A DNA stretch of 64,000 bases from Pseudomonas sp. stari2 (GTDB lineage Bacteria > Pseudomonadota > Gammaproteobacteria > Pseudomonadales > Pseudomonadaceae), in NCBI RefSeq assembly GCF_040760005.1, contig NZ_CP099760.1, positions 4,335,501-4,399,500 on the forward strand. The letters are read 5' to 3'. Below are positions 30,184 to 40,600 of the stretch, in pieces. A model generated the notes under the pieces. The model saw nothing but the letters and a program-made list of their open reading frames with translations. It searched no databases and was not told where the DNA came from. Both the position numbers and the translations under genes were made by a program. Each line of letters opens with the position of its first letter. Positions within the stretch are counted from its first letter, which is position 1.

Positions 30184-31719
30184 ATGAACCGCAGTGACGT
30201 TCTGATCATCGGCGCAGGCCCCACCGGATTGGTACTGGCCCTGTGGCTGAGCAAACTGGGCGTGCGCGTGCGCATCATCGACAAGAGCTCCGCGCCGGGC
30301 ACCACTTCTCGGGCGCTGGCGGTGCAGGCGCGCACCCTTGAGCTGTACCGACAACTGGATCTGGCCGACGCGATCGTGCGCAACGGACACCGGGTGGCGG
30401 CGGCGAATTTCTGGGTCAAGGGCAAACCCGTGGCGCGGCTGCCGCTCAATCGCATCGGCGAAGGCCTGACGCCTTACGCCTTCCTGGAAATCTACCCGCA
30501 GGACGAACACGAGCGACTGTTGATCGACCGCCTCGAAGACTACGACGTGACCGTCGAGCGCAACACAACGCTTGAGAGTTTCACGGAAAACGGCGACGGC
30601 CTCACCGCGCATTTGCGCCTGCCGGATGGCGAGCAGGAAATCTGTCAGGCCTGCTATCTCGCCGGGTGTGACGGCGCCCGTTCAGTCGTGCGCAAAACCC
30701 TCGACACCGGTTTTCCCGGTGGCACTTATCAGCAGATTTTCTACGTCGCCGATGTGCGGGCCAGCGGTCCGGCGCTCAACGGCGAGTTGCATCTGGATCT
30801 GGACGAAGCGGACTTTCTGGCGGTGTTCCCGCTGGCCGGCGAAGGCCGTGCGCGGCTGATTGGCACCGTGCGCGACGAACGTGCGGAGCGCGCCGAAACC
30901 CTGGAGTTTTCCGATGTCAGCAGCCGCGCCATCGAGCATTTGAACGTGCACATCGAGGACGTCAACTGGTTCTCCACTTACCGCGTGCATCATCGGGTGG
31001 CGGATCACTTTCGCAAAGGCCGGGCGTTTCTGCTTGGCGACGCGGCCCACGTGCACAGCCCCGCCGGCGGCCAAGGCATGAACACCGGCATCGGCGATGC
31101 GATCAATCTGGCGTGGAAACTCGCGGCGGTGCTCGGCGGCGGCGCCACGGCAAAGCTGCTCGACAGCTACGAAACCGAGCGCATCGCCTTCGCCCGGCGG
31201 CTGGTGTCGACCACCGACAAGGTCTTCAGCTTCGTCACCGCCGAAGGGCGAATGGCCGACCTGTTGCGCACGCGGCTGGCACCCTTCGTGATCCCGAAAA
31301 TGGCCTCATTCGAGACCAGCCGCGAATTCCTGTTTCGCACGGTATCGCAAATCACCGTCAACTATCGAGGCATGGCGTTGAGCGAAGGAGTGGCCGGGCA
31401 CGTCCACGGCGGCGACCGCTTGCCGTGGGCCCATGATGGCGAGGGGGATAATTACGAACCGCTGCGCAATCCATGCTGGCAGGTGCATGTCTACGGCGAC
31501 ACCAGCGACGAGATGATCGCCTGGTGCAATGAACATCACCTGCCGCTGCACGTGTTCGACTGGCGCCCGGCGTTTGAAACGGCGGGACTGGGGCGCAACG
31601 GCTTTTACCTGTTGCGCCCGGATACTTACGTGGCGATTGCCGACAACAGCGCGGATCCGAAGGTGATCGAGCGGTATTTGCGAGATCACGGGATCCGTCC
31701 GTTTTTCAATTGCCCCTGA
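30184..31719 (+). CDS. FAD-dependent aromatic monooxygenase (PheA/TfdB type)
   Basis: A 511-residue flavoprotein hydroxylase. It carries the dinucleotide motif IIGAGPTGLVLALWLSKLG at the N-terminus, a DG-type motif (YLAGCDGARSVVRK, about 155-168), and GDAAHVHSPAGGQGMNTGIG (about 285-305), which binds the FAD ribityl. The C-terminal thioredoxin-like part is present but short. Such enzymes hydroxylate phenolic rings with NAD(P)H and O2. No ring-cleavage genes are adjacent, so the substrate is unknown. The ATG at 30184 is preceded by GAGGAGGA. Confidence 0.9.
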   Translation: MNRSDVLIIGAGPTGLVLALWLSKLGVRVRIIDKSSAPGTTSRALAVQARTLELYRQLDLADAIVRNGHRVAAANFWVKGKPVARLPLNRIGEGLTPYAFLEIYPQDEHERLLIDRLEDYDVTVERNTTLESFTENGDGLTAHLRLPDGEQEICQACYLAGCDGARSVVRKTLDTGFPGGTYQQIFYVADVRASGPALNGELHLDLDEADFLAVFPLAGEGRARLIGTVRDERAERAETLEFSDVSSRAIEHLNVHIEDVNWFSTYRVHHRVADHFRKGRAFLLGDAAHVHSPAGGQGMNTGIGDAINLAWKLAAVLGGGATAKLLDSYETERIAFARRLVSTTDKVFSFVTAEGRMADLLRTRLAPFVIPKMASFETSREFLFRTVSQITVNYRGMALSEGVAGHVHGGDRLPWAHDGEGDNYEPLRNPCWQVHVYGDTSDEMIAWCNEHHLPLHVFDWRPAFETAGLGRNGFYLLRPDTYVAIADNSADPKVIERYLRDHGIRPFFNCP

Positions 31720-31723
31720 AGGA

Positions 31724-32698
31724 TCAGATCCCGGCCAGGGCCAGATCCATCGCAAAGTAGGTGAAGATCAGATCCGCACCCGCGCGTTTGATCGCACCGA
31801 GGCTTTCGCGCACTACGCGATCTTCGTCGATGGCCCCGGCCTGGGCGCCGAACTTGATCATCGCGTACTCGCCGCTGACCTGATACGCAGCCAGCGGCAG
31901 GGTCGAGGCTTCGCGGATGTCGCGGATGATGTCGAGGTACGCGCCGGCCGGTTTGACCATCAGCGCATCGGCGCCTTCCTGCTCGTCGAGCAACGATTCG
32001 CGCAGGGCTTCGCGGCGGTTCATCGGGTTCATCTGATAGCTTTTGCGGTCGCCCTTCAACGCGCTGCCACCGGCCTCGCGGAACGGGCCGTAAAGCGCCG
32101 AGGCGAATTTGGTCGAGTAGGCCATGATCGGAATCTGCGTGAAGCCGGCATCGTCCAGTGCCCGGCGAATCGCCCGCACCTGGCCGTCCATCGCGGCCGA
32201 CGGCGCGATCACATCGGCACCGGCACGGGCGGCGGCCACGGCTTGCTTGCCGAGGTTGATCAGGGTCTGGTCGTTGTCGACTTCATGGTTGTGCATCACG
32301 CCGCAATGGCCGTGGTCGGTGTACTCGCAGAAGCAGGTGTCGGACATCACGATCATTTCCGGCACCGCGTCCTTGGCGATCCTCGACATGCGCGACACCA
32401 GCCCGTTTTCGCGCCAGGTGTCGCTGCCGTTGGCGTCCAGGTGATGGGACACGCCGAAGGTCATCACCGACTTGATCCCGGCCCGGGCATAGCGCTCGAT
32501 CTCGCTGGCCAGTTTGCGCTCCGGAATGCGCATCACGCCGGGCATGCTTTTGATCGGCACGAAGTCGTCGATTTCTTCCTCGACGAAAATCGGCAGTACC
32601 AGATCGTTGAGCGAAAACTCGGTTTCCTGGAACAGGCTGCGCAGGCTCGCATTGCGGCGCAGACGGCGTGGACGTGCTTCGGGGAACTGACTGGACAT
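31724..32698 (-). CDS. hemB: Porphobilinogen synthase (ALA dehydratase), zinc-binding type
   Basis: A 324-residue enzyme joining two 5-aminolevulinate molecules to porphobilinogen in haem synthesis. The Schiff-base lysines are Lys197 (AYSTKFASA) and Lys249 (MVKPAGAY). The active-site lid carries [14 protein letters not shown] with Cys122, Cys124 and Cys132, the zinc-ligand triad of E. coli and mammalian enzymes. The main Pseudomonas HemB is of the Mg-dependent type with Asp in this place, so this is probably a second, zinc-type copy. It lies downstream of the GST-phzF pair on the same strand and converges on the monooxygenase gene with a 4-base gap. Confidence 0.92.
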   Translation of the reverse strand: MSSQFPEARPRRLRRNASLRSLFQETEFSLNDLVLPIFVEEEIDDFVPIKSMPGVMRIPERKLASEIERYARAGIKSVMTFGVSHHLDANGSDTWRENGLVSRMSRIAKDAVPEMIVMSDTCFCEYTDHGHCGVMHNHEVDNDQTLINLGKQAVAAARAGADVIAPSAAMDGQVRAIRRALDDAGFTQIPIMAYSTKFASALYGPFREAGGSALKGDRKSYQMNPMNRREALRESLLDEQEGADALMVKPAGAYLDIIRDIREASTLPLAAYQVSGEYAMIKFGAQAGAIDEDRVVRESLGAIKRAGADLIFTYFAMDLALAGI

Positions 32699-32818
32699 GG
32701 GGCCTTTCCTGAAAAGCGGGCAGATGAGACGAAAGTCGTAGGGGGCGAAGCTTATGCCTTGCGGGGGATAAGGTACAAACCTGGATCAATCAAGAGTGCA
32801 TTACCGGGGGCGCAACAA

Positions 32819-32840
32819 TCGCCGGCCTTTGCGCCGGCGA
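32819..32840 (-). terminator. Hairpin after phzF-like gene
   Basis: TCGCCGGC pairs with GCCGGCGA around a 6-base loop, 10 bases beyond the stop of the - strand PhzF gene. The T run behind it is weak (ATTGTTG), so termination may be partial. Confidence 0.5.
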
Positions 32841-32849
32841 ATCTGGCTT

Positions 32850-33692
32850 TCAAAGCCGCAATTGCCCCTCAATGCACGTGACCACGGAGCCGCCGATCCA
32901 GATCTCGTCCCCGAGCCGGTTTATCCGCAGCTGTCCCGCCCGGCCCATGCTCAAGCCCTGGCTGACGGTATAGGAATCGGGCGCCAGCCCCTCCGCCAAT
33001 AACCATTGGGCAATCCCGGCATTCAGGCTGCCGGTGGCCGGATCCTCGGGCATGCCATCACCGGAAATAAACGCACGCACCTCAAATTGGGCTGCGTCAC
33101 CGTCGCGCTCGGAATCCCACGCCGCGATGACGCCCACCGCCAGGCCCTGCATCTGCGAATGATCCGGTTGCAAGTTCAGCACCTGCTGCCGATCCTTGAT
33201 CATCACCGCGAGCCATCCCGCGCCGTTGTCCACCCATTGCGCGCGGACAATCTCGTCACGGGTGATTCCCAGACCGCGCTGCACCCGCTCCATGACGTCG
33301 GTCTCAACCGGCCCGGACCTCAGGAGCGGCGGCGCGAGGAAAGCGAGTTCCGATCCGTCGCGCCTTATTCTTACCAGCCCCACGCCGCACTCCTGAACGA
33401 TCTCCGCTCCCTTGGGCACGCCGCCCGCTTCCAGCCAGGCGTGGCAGGTGCCCAAGGTCGGATGCCCGGCAAATGGCAGTTCGCTCAGTGTCGTGAAGAT
33501 CCTCACGCGATAGTCGGCGCGAGGGTCCTGTGGTTCAAGAATGAAGGTGGTTTCACTCAGGTTGGTCCAGTTGGCAAAGGCCGCCATGCGCTCATCGCTC
33601 AGGTTACCGGCATCAAAGACTACCGCCAGCGGATTGCCCTTCAGAGCAGTGTGGCTGAAAACATCGACTTGCTTGAAATGGAACGAATCCAT
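32850..33692 (-). CDS. PhzF-family isomerase
   Basis: A 280-residue member of the diaminopimelate-epimerase-fold PhzF family. The catalytic Glu47 sits in NWTNLSETTF, and FAGHPTLGTCHAWLE and DPATGSLNAGIAQWL are the two family signatures. No other phenazine genes are present, so this is one of the many PhzF-like proteins of unknown substrate. It starts 9 bases after the GST stop and is probably co-transcribed. Confidence 0.88.
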   Translation of the reverse strand: MDSFHFKQVDVFSHTALKGNPLAVVFDAGNLSDERMAAFANWTNLSETTFILEPQDPRADYRVRIFTTLSELPFAGHPTLGTCHAWLEAGGVPKGAEIVQECGVGLVRIRRDGSELAFLAPPLLRSGPVETDVMERVQRGLGITRDEIVRAQWVDNGAGWLAVMIKDRQQVLNLQPDHSQMQGLAVGVIAAWDSERDGDAAQFEVRAFISGDGMPEDPATGSLNAGIAQWLLAEGLAPDSYTVSQGLSMGRAGQLRINRLGDEIWIGGSVVTCIEGQLRL

Positions 33693-33701
33693 GCACCGTC
33701 C

Positions 33702-34400
33702 TTATTGAGGAATCGTCAGACCACGCACCACCGCCGGCCGCGCCAGAAAGCGCTCCAGCACCCGGGTGACGTTCGGGAAGTCCTTGATGCCGACCAGATC
33801 GCCCGCCTCGTAGAACCCGATCAGGTTGCGCACCCACGGGAACGTGGCGATGTCGGCGATGGTGTAGCGCTCGCCCATGATCCAGTCGCGCCCTTCGAGG
33901 CGGGTATTGAGGACGCTTAGCAGACGTTTGCTTTCGTCGACGTAGCGGTCGCGGGGACGCTTGTCTTCGTAGTCCTTGCCGGCGAATTTGTTGAAGAAAC
34001 CTAGCTGGCCGAACATCGGGCCGATGCCGCCCATCTGGAACATCAGCCACTGAATGGTTTCGTAACGCAGCGCGCCTTCCTGGGCCAGCAACTGGCCGCT
34101 TTTGTCGGCGAGGTAAATCAGGATCGCGCCGGACTCGAACAACGGCAGCGGTTTGTCATCCGGGCCATGGGGATCGAGGATCGCCGGGATCTTGTTGTTC
34201 GGGTTCAGCGACAGGAATTGCGGGGACATCTGATCGTTGGTGTCGAAGCCCACGCGGTGCGGCTCGTAGGGCAGACCGATCTCTTCAAGCATGATCGAGA
34301 CCTTGACGCCGTTGGGGGTCGGCAACGAATAGAGCTGAATCCAGTCAGGGTACTGCGCCGGCCATTTCTGGGTAATCGGGAACGCGGACAGATCGGTCAT
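33702..34400 (-). CDS. Glutathione transferase of the YghU/YfcG (Nu) type
   Basis: A protein of about 232 residues: thioredoxin fold with PNGVKVSIMLEEIGLPYE and NPNNKIPAILD, then helical domain with GRDWIMGERYTIADIATFPW. The motif YSLPTPNG near the N-terminus is that of YghU/YfcG, which use two glutathiones as disulfide-bond reductases. The ATG at 34400 matches related N-termini; another ATG lies 9 bases upstream. It is the first gene of a unit with phzF and perhaps hemB. Confidence 0.88.
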   Translation of the reverse strand: MTDLSAFPITQKWPAQYPDWIQLYSLPTPNGVKVSIMLEEIGLPYEPHRVGFDTNDQMSPQFLSLNPNNKIPAILDPHGPDDKPLPLFESGAILIYLADKSGQLLAQEGALRYETIQWLMFQMGGIGPMFGQLGFFNKFAGKDYEDKRPRDRYVDESKRLLSVLNTRLEGRDWIMGERYTIADIATFPWVRNLIGFYEAGDLVGIKDFPNVTRVLERFLARPAVVRGLTIPQ

Positions 34401-34696
34401 GTGTAGCATCCAGTCACAAAATGAAAGGCCTGAGCATAATCCACGTTTTCCGCGCTGGCTCGGGTTCTTTTTTCCGTGGACACCACGCTTACTTAATTCC
34501 GCAACATCCTGTCGCTAACCTTCCCTCAAGCCTTTGGGCGATGCCATTAGAGTGCACCCCGGCAAGCGGATCGAACCAAAAGGCCTGCGGGGGCTCCAAG
34601 AAAGCCAATCAAGACAGGGAAAAACACCCGGCCCCGGCAGCCCGCGGTGTAGAGGTTTGTCAGCCTTAACCGAACACGCTGAAGAATCCTGATCTC

Positions 34697-35371
34697 ATGA
34701 CGAACTTGATGAAAGTCGCCAGACGCTTCAAACATCGCGCCTATGTGGCCCTGCCCTCGCTGCTGGCGGTGAGCGCGCTGTTCCTGTCCCTCGAATCCAG
34801 CGAAAGCCGCGCGCAACCGGTGGACGGCACCCAGACCCTGATCTTCCTGCGTCACGGGGAAAAACCCGCGGGCGGGCTCGGCCAGCTCAACTGCCAGGGC
34901 CTGAACCGCGCCATCGAGCTGTCGACCCTGCTGCCGGAGAAGTTCGGCAAGGCCGACTACGTGTTCGCCGCCAACCCGACTCGCAATGTCGAGGAAGGCG
35001 AGCTGGACAACTCCTACAGCTACATTCGCCCGCTGATGACCATCAGCCCCGCCGCCATCAAGCTCGGCCTGCCGGTGAACATCGAGTTCTCGGCCAATGA
35101 CACCAGCGACCTGGCCCGGGAACTGATTGCCGACAAGTACCACAACTCGACCATCTACACCGCGTGGTCGCACGGCTACCTCCCTGAATTGATCAACAAG
35201 GTTGCCGGCAAGGCCGATGGCGAGAAACAGACCATCACCGAGGATTGGGCGTCTGGCGACTATGACTCGCTGTACGTGCTGACCCTGACCTGGCACAACG
35301 GCAAGGCCAGCCTGCAGAGCCACAGCTACAAACAGGGGCTGGACAACGGCAAGGTCACATGCCCGACCTGA
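34697..35371 (+). CDS. Exported histidine phosphatase superfamily protein
   Basis: A 224-residue protein with an N-terminal hydrophobic segment (about residues 17-33) that looks like a signal peptide or anchor. LIFLRHGEKP carries the catalytic RHG motif, with His near residue 53. A second conserved His lies in YTAWSHGYLPELINK. The family removes phosphate from small molecules or proteins; the periplasmic location suggests scavenging. It is monocistronic. The 287 bases upstream hold no gene that I can support. Confidence 0.8.
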   Translation: MTNLMKVARRFKHRAYVALPSLLAVSALFLSLESSESRAQPVDGTQTLIFLRHGEKPAGGLGQLNCQGLNRAIELSTLLPEKFGKADYVFAANPTRNVEEGELDNSYSYIRPLMTISPAAIKLGLPVNIEFSANDTSDLARELIADKYHNSTIYTAWSHGYLPELINKVAGKADGEKQTITEDWASGDYDSLYVLTLTWHNGKASLQSHSYKQGLDNGKVTCPT

Positions 35372-35402
35372 GTGCCTTGGAGCCCCTGCCGGGGCTCTCG
35401 CT

Positions 35403-36506
35403 TCAGCGTTTCTGACTCAACCGCTGGCGCAGATACTCGATCACTGCCCCACGCTCTCCGGCAAACTCGATCCGCGCGCCCTTCTTCTCGCGTTGAAACA
35501 CATACATCGGGTCGTAATATTCACGCAGCAAGCCTTCGATCCAGCCCCGGTGCAAATCCACCGCGCCGCTGCGCCCCTGCTCGGCCAGTGCGTCTTCCAT
35601 CAACAGCAGCATCCGTCGATGGCGTTCGCCGCCCAGACGTTTCTGCACATTGTTCAGGCTCTCGAGCAAGCGTTCAGAGAACAGCGCAAAACCCTGCTCG
35701 CCATGCACCGCCGAAAACTCGGCCGACAGATCCACCACGTAATCACGCAGGATGCGCTGCACCCGATCGTCAAAACTGTCTTCCAGCCAGACCATCGGGT
35801 AGTGCTGCATGCCCTGATACAACGGCAGCGGCAGCGCGCAACTACCCACCACCCGGCTCTCGTCTTCGAGGACGAACTGGTCGATACCGGCGTCGCGTTT
35901 CTTGAGGAGGTCGATGGCCAGGCGGTTTTCGAAGTCGATGTTCGATGGCTGGCCGGTGGCGCGCTTGCCGAAGCTGGAGCCGCGATGGTTGGCGTGGCCT
36001 TCCAGATCCAGACCGTTGCGCAATTGCACCAGCAGTTCGGTCTTGCCGGTGCCGGTCATGCCGCCCAGCAGCACGAAATCACATTGGGTCACCGCTTGTT
36101 CGAGGGTGTCGATCAGGAAGTTGCGCAGTGCCTTGTAACCGCCACCGATGCGCGGATAGTCGATCCCGGCCTCGCTCTTGAGCCACTGCTGGGTGATCTG
36201 CGAGCGCAGGCCACCACGAAAACAATAGAGATAACCGTCAGGATGAGCCCGGGCGAACTCGGCCCAGGCCTCGATGCGTTCGGCCTTCACCGCACCGGAC
36301 ACCAGATGGTGGCCCAGTTCGATGGCCGCCTGCTGACCATGCTGTTTGTAGCAGGTACCGACCTTTTGTCGTTCGAGGTCATTCATCAGCGGCAGATTGA
36401 CCGCCCCGGGGAACGCGCCCTTGTGAAACTCGACCGGCGCGCGGGCATCCATCAGCGGCCGGTCGTTGAGGAAAATGTCGCGGTAATCGGTGCAGTCGCG
36501 GAGCAT
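35403..36506 (-). CDS. mnmH: tRNA 2-selenouridine synthase
   Basis: A 367-residue enzyme (also SelU/YbbB) replacing sulfur by selenium at the wobble uridine of Lys, Glu and Gln tRNAs. The N-terminal rhodanese domain has Cys95 in [10 protein letters not shown] as the catalytic residue. The C-terminal P-loop domain has [12 protein letters not shown]. The start overlaps the selD stop (TGATG), so the selenophosphate made by SelD is used by this enzyme. Confidence 0.95.
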   Translation of the reverse strand: MLRDCTDYRDIFLNDRPLMDARAPVEFHKGAFPGAVNLPLMNDLERQKVGTCYKQHGQQAAIELGHHLVSGAVKAERIEAWAEFARAHPDGYLYCFRGGLRSQITQQWLKSEAGIDYPRIGGGYKALRNFLIDTLEQAVTQCDFVLLGGMTGTGKTELLVQLRNGLDLEGHANHRGSSFGKRATGQPSNIDFENRLAIDLLKKRDAGIDQFVLEDESRVVGSCALPLPLYQGMQHYPMVWLEDSFDDRVQRILRDYVVDLSAEFSAVHGEQGFALFSERLLESLNNVQKRLGGERHRRMLLLMEDALAEQGRSGAVDLHRGWIEGLLREYYDPMYVFQREKKGARIEFAGERGAVIEYLRQRLSQKR

Positions 36507-37540
36507 CAAATCACCTCGACTGCGTGGGTCTGTCGCTCGACCAGTTCGCCGATCGGCGCCAGATTCAGGCCCAGCTCTGCGGCCACGGCGAGGAATTCGG
36601 CGTTGCCTTCCGGGGTCACGGCCAGCAGCAGGCCGCCGCTGGTCTGCGGATCGCACAGCACCCGCTTGTGCAGTTCCTGCACGCGCCCGAGCTTGCTTGA
36701 GTAGCTGTCGAAATTGCGCAAGGTGCCGCCCGGTACGCAGCCCTGATCGAGGTAGTACTCGACGCTGTCCAGACGCGGCACCCGGTCATAGGCGATGCGC
36801 GCGGTGAGGTGGCTGCCGTCGGCCATTTCCACCAGATGCCCGAGCAGGCCGAAACCGGTGACGTCGGTCATCGCGGTCACGCCGGCCAGTTTGCCGAAAC
36901 GGCTGCCGGGCTTGTTCAGCGTGCACATCCAGTCCCGAGCCACGCCGATGTCGGCGTTACGCAGCTTGCCCTTCTTCTCCGCGGTGGTGAGGATGCCGAT
37001 GCCCAGCGGTTTGGTCAGGTACAGCAGGCACTCGGCGGTGGCGGTGTCGTTGCGCTTCATGAAGCGTTTCTCCACCAGACCGGTGACGGCCAGGCCGAAG
37101 ATCGGCTCCGGCGCATCGATCGAATGGCCACCGGCCAACGGAATACCCGCCGCGTCGCACACCGCGCGACCACCGCGAATCACTTCCCGCGCCACTTCCG
37201 GCGCCAGCACGTTGACCGGCCAGCCGAGGATGGCAATGGCCATCAACGGGTCACCGCCCATGGCGTAGATATCGCTGATGGCGTTGGTCGCGGCGATCCG
37301 GCCGAAATCGAACGGATCATCGACGATCGGCATGAAGAAGTCGGTGGTCGACACCACACCGCGTTCGGCATCGATTTCATACACCGCCGCGTCATCGCGC
37401 GAAGCGTTGCCGACCCACAGTTTCGGGTCGAGGTTCTGTGCGCCGCTGCCGGCAAGGATCACTTCCAGCACCTGCGGCGAAATCTTGCAGCCGCAACCGG
37501 CACCGTGGCTGTATTGGGTCAGACGGATGGGTTCGCTCAT
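36506..37540 (-). CDS. selD: Selenide, water dikinase
   Basis: A 344-residue ATP-dependent enzyme making selenophosphate from selenide. The catalytic Cys16 and Lys19 lie in [16 protein letters not shown] and [20 protein letters not shown] hold the metal and ATP residues, and DPQTSGGLL is near the C-terminus. It is translationally coupled to mnmH. No selenocysteine-insertion genes (selA, selB, selC) are in the window. Confidence 0.95.
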   Translation of the reverse strand: MSEPIRLTQYSHGAGCGCKISPQVLEVILAGSGAQNLDPKLWVGNASRDDAAVYEIDAERGVVSTTDFFMPIVDDPFDFGRIAATNAISDIYAMGGDPLMAIAILGWPVNVLAPEVAREVIRGGRAVCDAAGIPLAGGHSIDAPEPIFGLAVTGLVEKRFMKRNDTATAECLLYLTKPLGIGILTTAEKKGKLRNADIGVARDWMCTLNKPGSRFGKLAGVTAMTDVTGFGLLGHLVEMADGSHLTARIAYDRVPRLDSVEYYLDQGCVPGGTLRNFDSYSSKLGRVQELHKRVLCDPQTSGGLLLAVTPEGNAEFLAVAAELGLNLAPIGELVERQTHAVEVI

Positions 37541-37594
37541 GGGGCAACCTCTGGCTGGGAATGGGGCGGATTCTAGCAGAGGGGATTGCCGAGC

Positions 37595-37619
37595 AAAAAA
37601 AACCGCCCTTTCGGGCGGT
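37595..37619 (-). terminator. Terminator of the giant autotransporter gene
   Basis: On the - strand, ACCGCCC-GAAA-GGGCGGT is followed by a run of T (the A run at 37595-37602). It begins 19 bases beyond the autotransporter stop and lies upstream of selD. Confidence 0.9.
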
Positions 37620-37638
37620 CAAAGTGCTTCGACCATGA

Positions 37639-40600
37639 TCAGAAGCTTTGGCTGAAGCTGATGGTCATTGCGCTGTCGTTGTTGTCGCTGGACACCTGGC
37701 CCGAATAGCCGATGCCGAGCTTGCCGGTCGGGCTGATCTGGAAGTCCACGCCGGCTTCGAGCAGTGCGCTGTCCTTGGCGATCGGCACGCCCTGGGTGCT
37801 GAACGAGGCACCGCCGTCGATGAAGGTCAAATCGGCATCCGGCTTGGTGTCGCCGTAGGCATGCCGCCAGCCGATGGCTGCGCGCGGGGTCAGTTGACTG
37901 CCGTTGGCCAGGGTCACCAGCTTGCCGATGCGCACACCGAGGGTCGAGTAAGTGATGTCCTGATCGGCATCGCCTTTCAGACGCCCCACCCCGCCTTTTT
38001 CCTTGGCGGTGTCGCTGTCGTAGTTGACGTAGGCCAGGCCGGCGAACGGTTCGATGGCCACGCCTGCCGCATTGATGGCGTAACCCACCTCACCGAACAC
38101 CTGGGCACTGCGGGCATCGTAGTCAGCCTTCAGACGGTCGTTGTAGCTGCCGACGCTGACGTCGCGTTTGGTCTCGATGCTGTGCCAGCTGTAGGCCGCG
38201 CCGAGGCGCACGGCCAGTGCATCGAACTGCGAACTCAGGTACGCCGCCAGGTGGTAGCTGTCGACCTTGGCATCGGAGTTGCGATCGTGGGCGTTGAGAT
38301 TGCCACGGGTGTAGCCCGCGGCCATCCCGGCACGCCACTGATCGTCCAGTTGCTTGTCGGTGCCGAGCATGAAACCGCCGAGGCTGCGATCGACTTTCGC
38401 CGTGTTGCTGTCGCCGCCCATGTCGCCCCAGGCGCCGATGGCGCGGGCCCAGCCGACCATTTCACCGTGGCAACCGTTGCTGCTCAACTGGGTATCGCTC
38501 GGTGCCAGAGTCCGGCGTGGATCGTCCGACGCGCTGCAAGTCGGTTGACGCATCCGGTCGTTGACCGCTTCACGCACGAAACGTGAATCTTCAAGAACCG
38601 CACTCGCAGTGCTGGCATGGATCTCCCCGGACAGACTGTCGAAGGCATGACGCGCACCGGCCACGCTGAGGTTGACGATTTCGTTCTGCAACGCAGCGCC
38701 CGCCGGACCGTTGCGCATCAACGCCGAAGCAGTGTTGCGCTGGTTGCCGGTGGCGGCGACGTCGGCGAACGAGTTGCCGTTGCGGCTGACCACCAGGTTC
38801 ACCGCGTCAGGGCTGTATACCAGCGCCGCGTCGAGGAACGCATATTGCGGTAGATCGGCTGCGCTGAAGGTGCCGGTCACCCCTCCGCCAGCAGTGATCA
38901 GCGAATACACGGTGTTGCCGGTGAACGGCGCCAGGCTGTTCACTTGCAGGCCACCGCCCAGGGTTGCCGTGCCGCCGACGGCCAGAGGCGTAGCGGTTGG
39001 CGAACTGACGGTCAGGGCCAGCACACCGTCGGCTGCATTGGTCAGATTGCCCGCCACACTCAAGGTGCCGTCACCGCCACCGGAGGCCACCACGCCGTGG
39101 TTGACCACCGAACCGACGCTGCCGTTACCGCTCAGTCCCGCGCCGTTGGCCACGGTCACTTGCCCGCCCAGAGAAGCCCGCGCCGCACGACTGCCGACCT
39201 GCAGCACGCCTTGATCCACCGAAACGGCGCCACTGAACGGCTGATCGCCGGTCAACAGCAAGGTTCCGGTACCGCGTTTGGCCAGCGCACCGGTACCGCT
39301 TAGGCGACCGTTGAACTTGCCATCGGCGTTCTGCTGGAACACCAGCGCCGCGTTGTCGATGATGTTGCCTTGCAGGCTGGTGCTGTTACCGATCAGCGTA
39401 CCGCCGCTGACGGTGGTGCCACCGCTGTAGGTGTTGGCTGCGGTGAGGATCAGCGTGCCGGCGTCGAGCTTCTCGATACCACCAGTGCCGATCAACGGCA
39501 CATCGATTTGCGCGCTGGCACCGGCGTTAACGCGGATCGGTGCCGGTGTACCGCCCGCGCCATTGACCGGCGTGAGCGTATCGCCGGCGTCCGGCACCAG
39601 GCTGTATCCGTTGACAAGGAATTGCAGCCCCGTGAATTGCTGATTGCCCTGCACGGTGACCGTACCACCCTGCCCGCCGAACACCGCGAATTGACCACTG
39701 GAGCCCTGTGCCTGGGTGCCGGTCGGGTCGGTCCAGTTGGTGCCGGGTCCCCACACGCCGTTGCCACCACCGATGGTGCCATCCGGATTGGTTTTGCCAC
39801 CGTTCCAGAACTGCACCTCACCCGGCGCATTCTGCACCAACAGGTTGATCTGATTGGCCAGTGCGGTTTGCAGGGTCAGGTTGGCTGCCGAAACCGGCAG
39901 GCTGCCGAAGACCAGACCGTTGTTGGTCAGGTTGCCGCCGTAGGTAAACAGTTGGTAGACCCCGGTGCCGAAGCCGCCGGCATTGCTGATGTTCAGCGTA
40001 CCGTCGAGGGTCAGGTTGCCGGCGACGTTGACCACGGTGGTGGAGCTGGCGGCCGAGCCGAGGCTGAAATCCAGGTTGGTTCCCGACGACAACGCCAGCG
40101 AACCGACGGACAACGGCGTCGTGCCGCTGCCACCGAGCAGCGTGGCACCGTCGGCCAACTGCACAGCCCCGCCGAAATGACCGCTGCCACCGATTTTCGC
40201 TCCACTGGCGACATTGACACTGGCGCTGTTGAGCACACCGTTGACGTTGAGCGTACCGGCCTGCACCGCCGTGTTGCCGGTAAAGGTGTTGTTGCCGGTC
40301 AGCAGCAACGCGCCGGTACCGGTTTTGGTCAGACTGCCGGCGCCGGTGAGATTGCCGGTGTAGCTGCCATCGCTGTTCTGCTCGAAGGTCAGCGCCGCGT
40401 TGTTGACGATAGCGCCTTGCAGGCTGCTAGTGTCGCCACGGGTGTTGCCGCCGTTCAGCGTGGTGCCACCGCTGTAGGTGTTGGCACCGCTGAGCAACAG
40501 GTCGCCGCTGCCGTTTTTCACCAGACTGCCGCTGCCGGTGATCGCACCGATCAGCGTGGTGTTCAGGTTGCCGGCCAGGGTCAGTTGCGCACCGAGGTTG

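Noticed and set aside
32850..33692. A phenazine biosynthesis cluster
   Set aside because: Only a stand-alone PhzF-family gene is present; no phzA-E or phzG genes are nearby.
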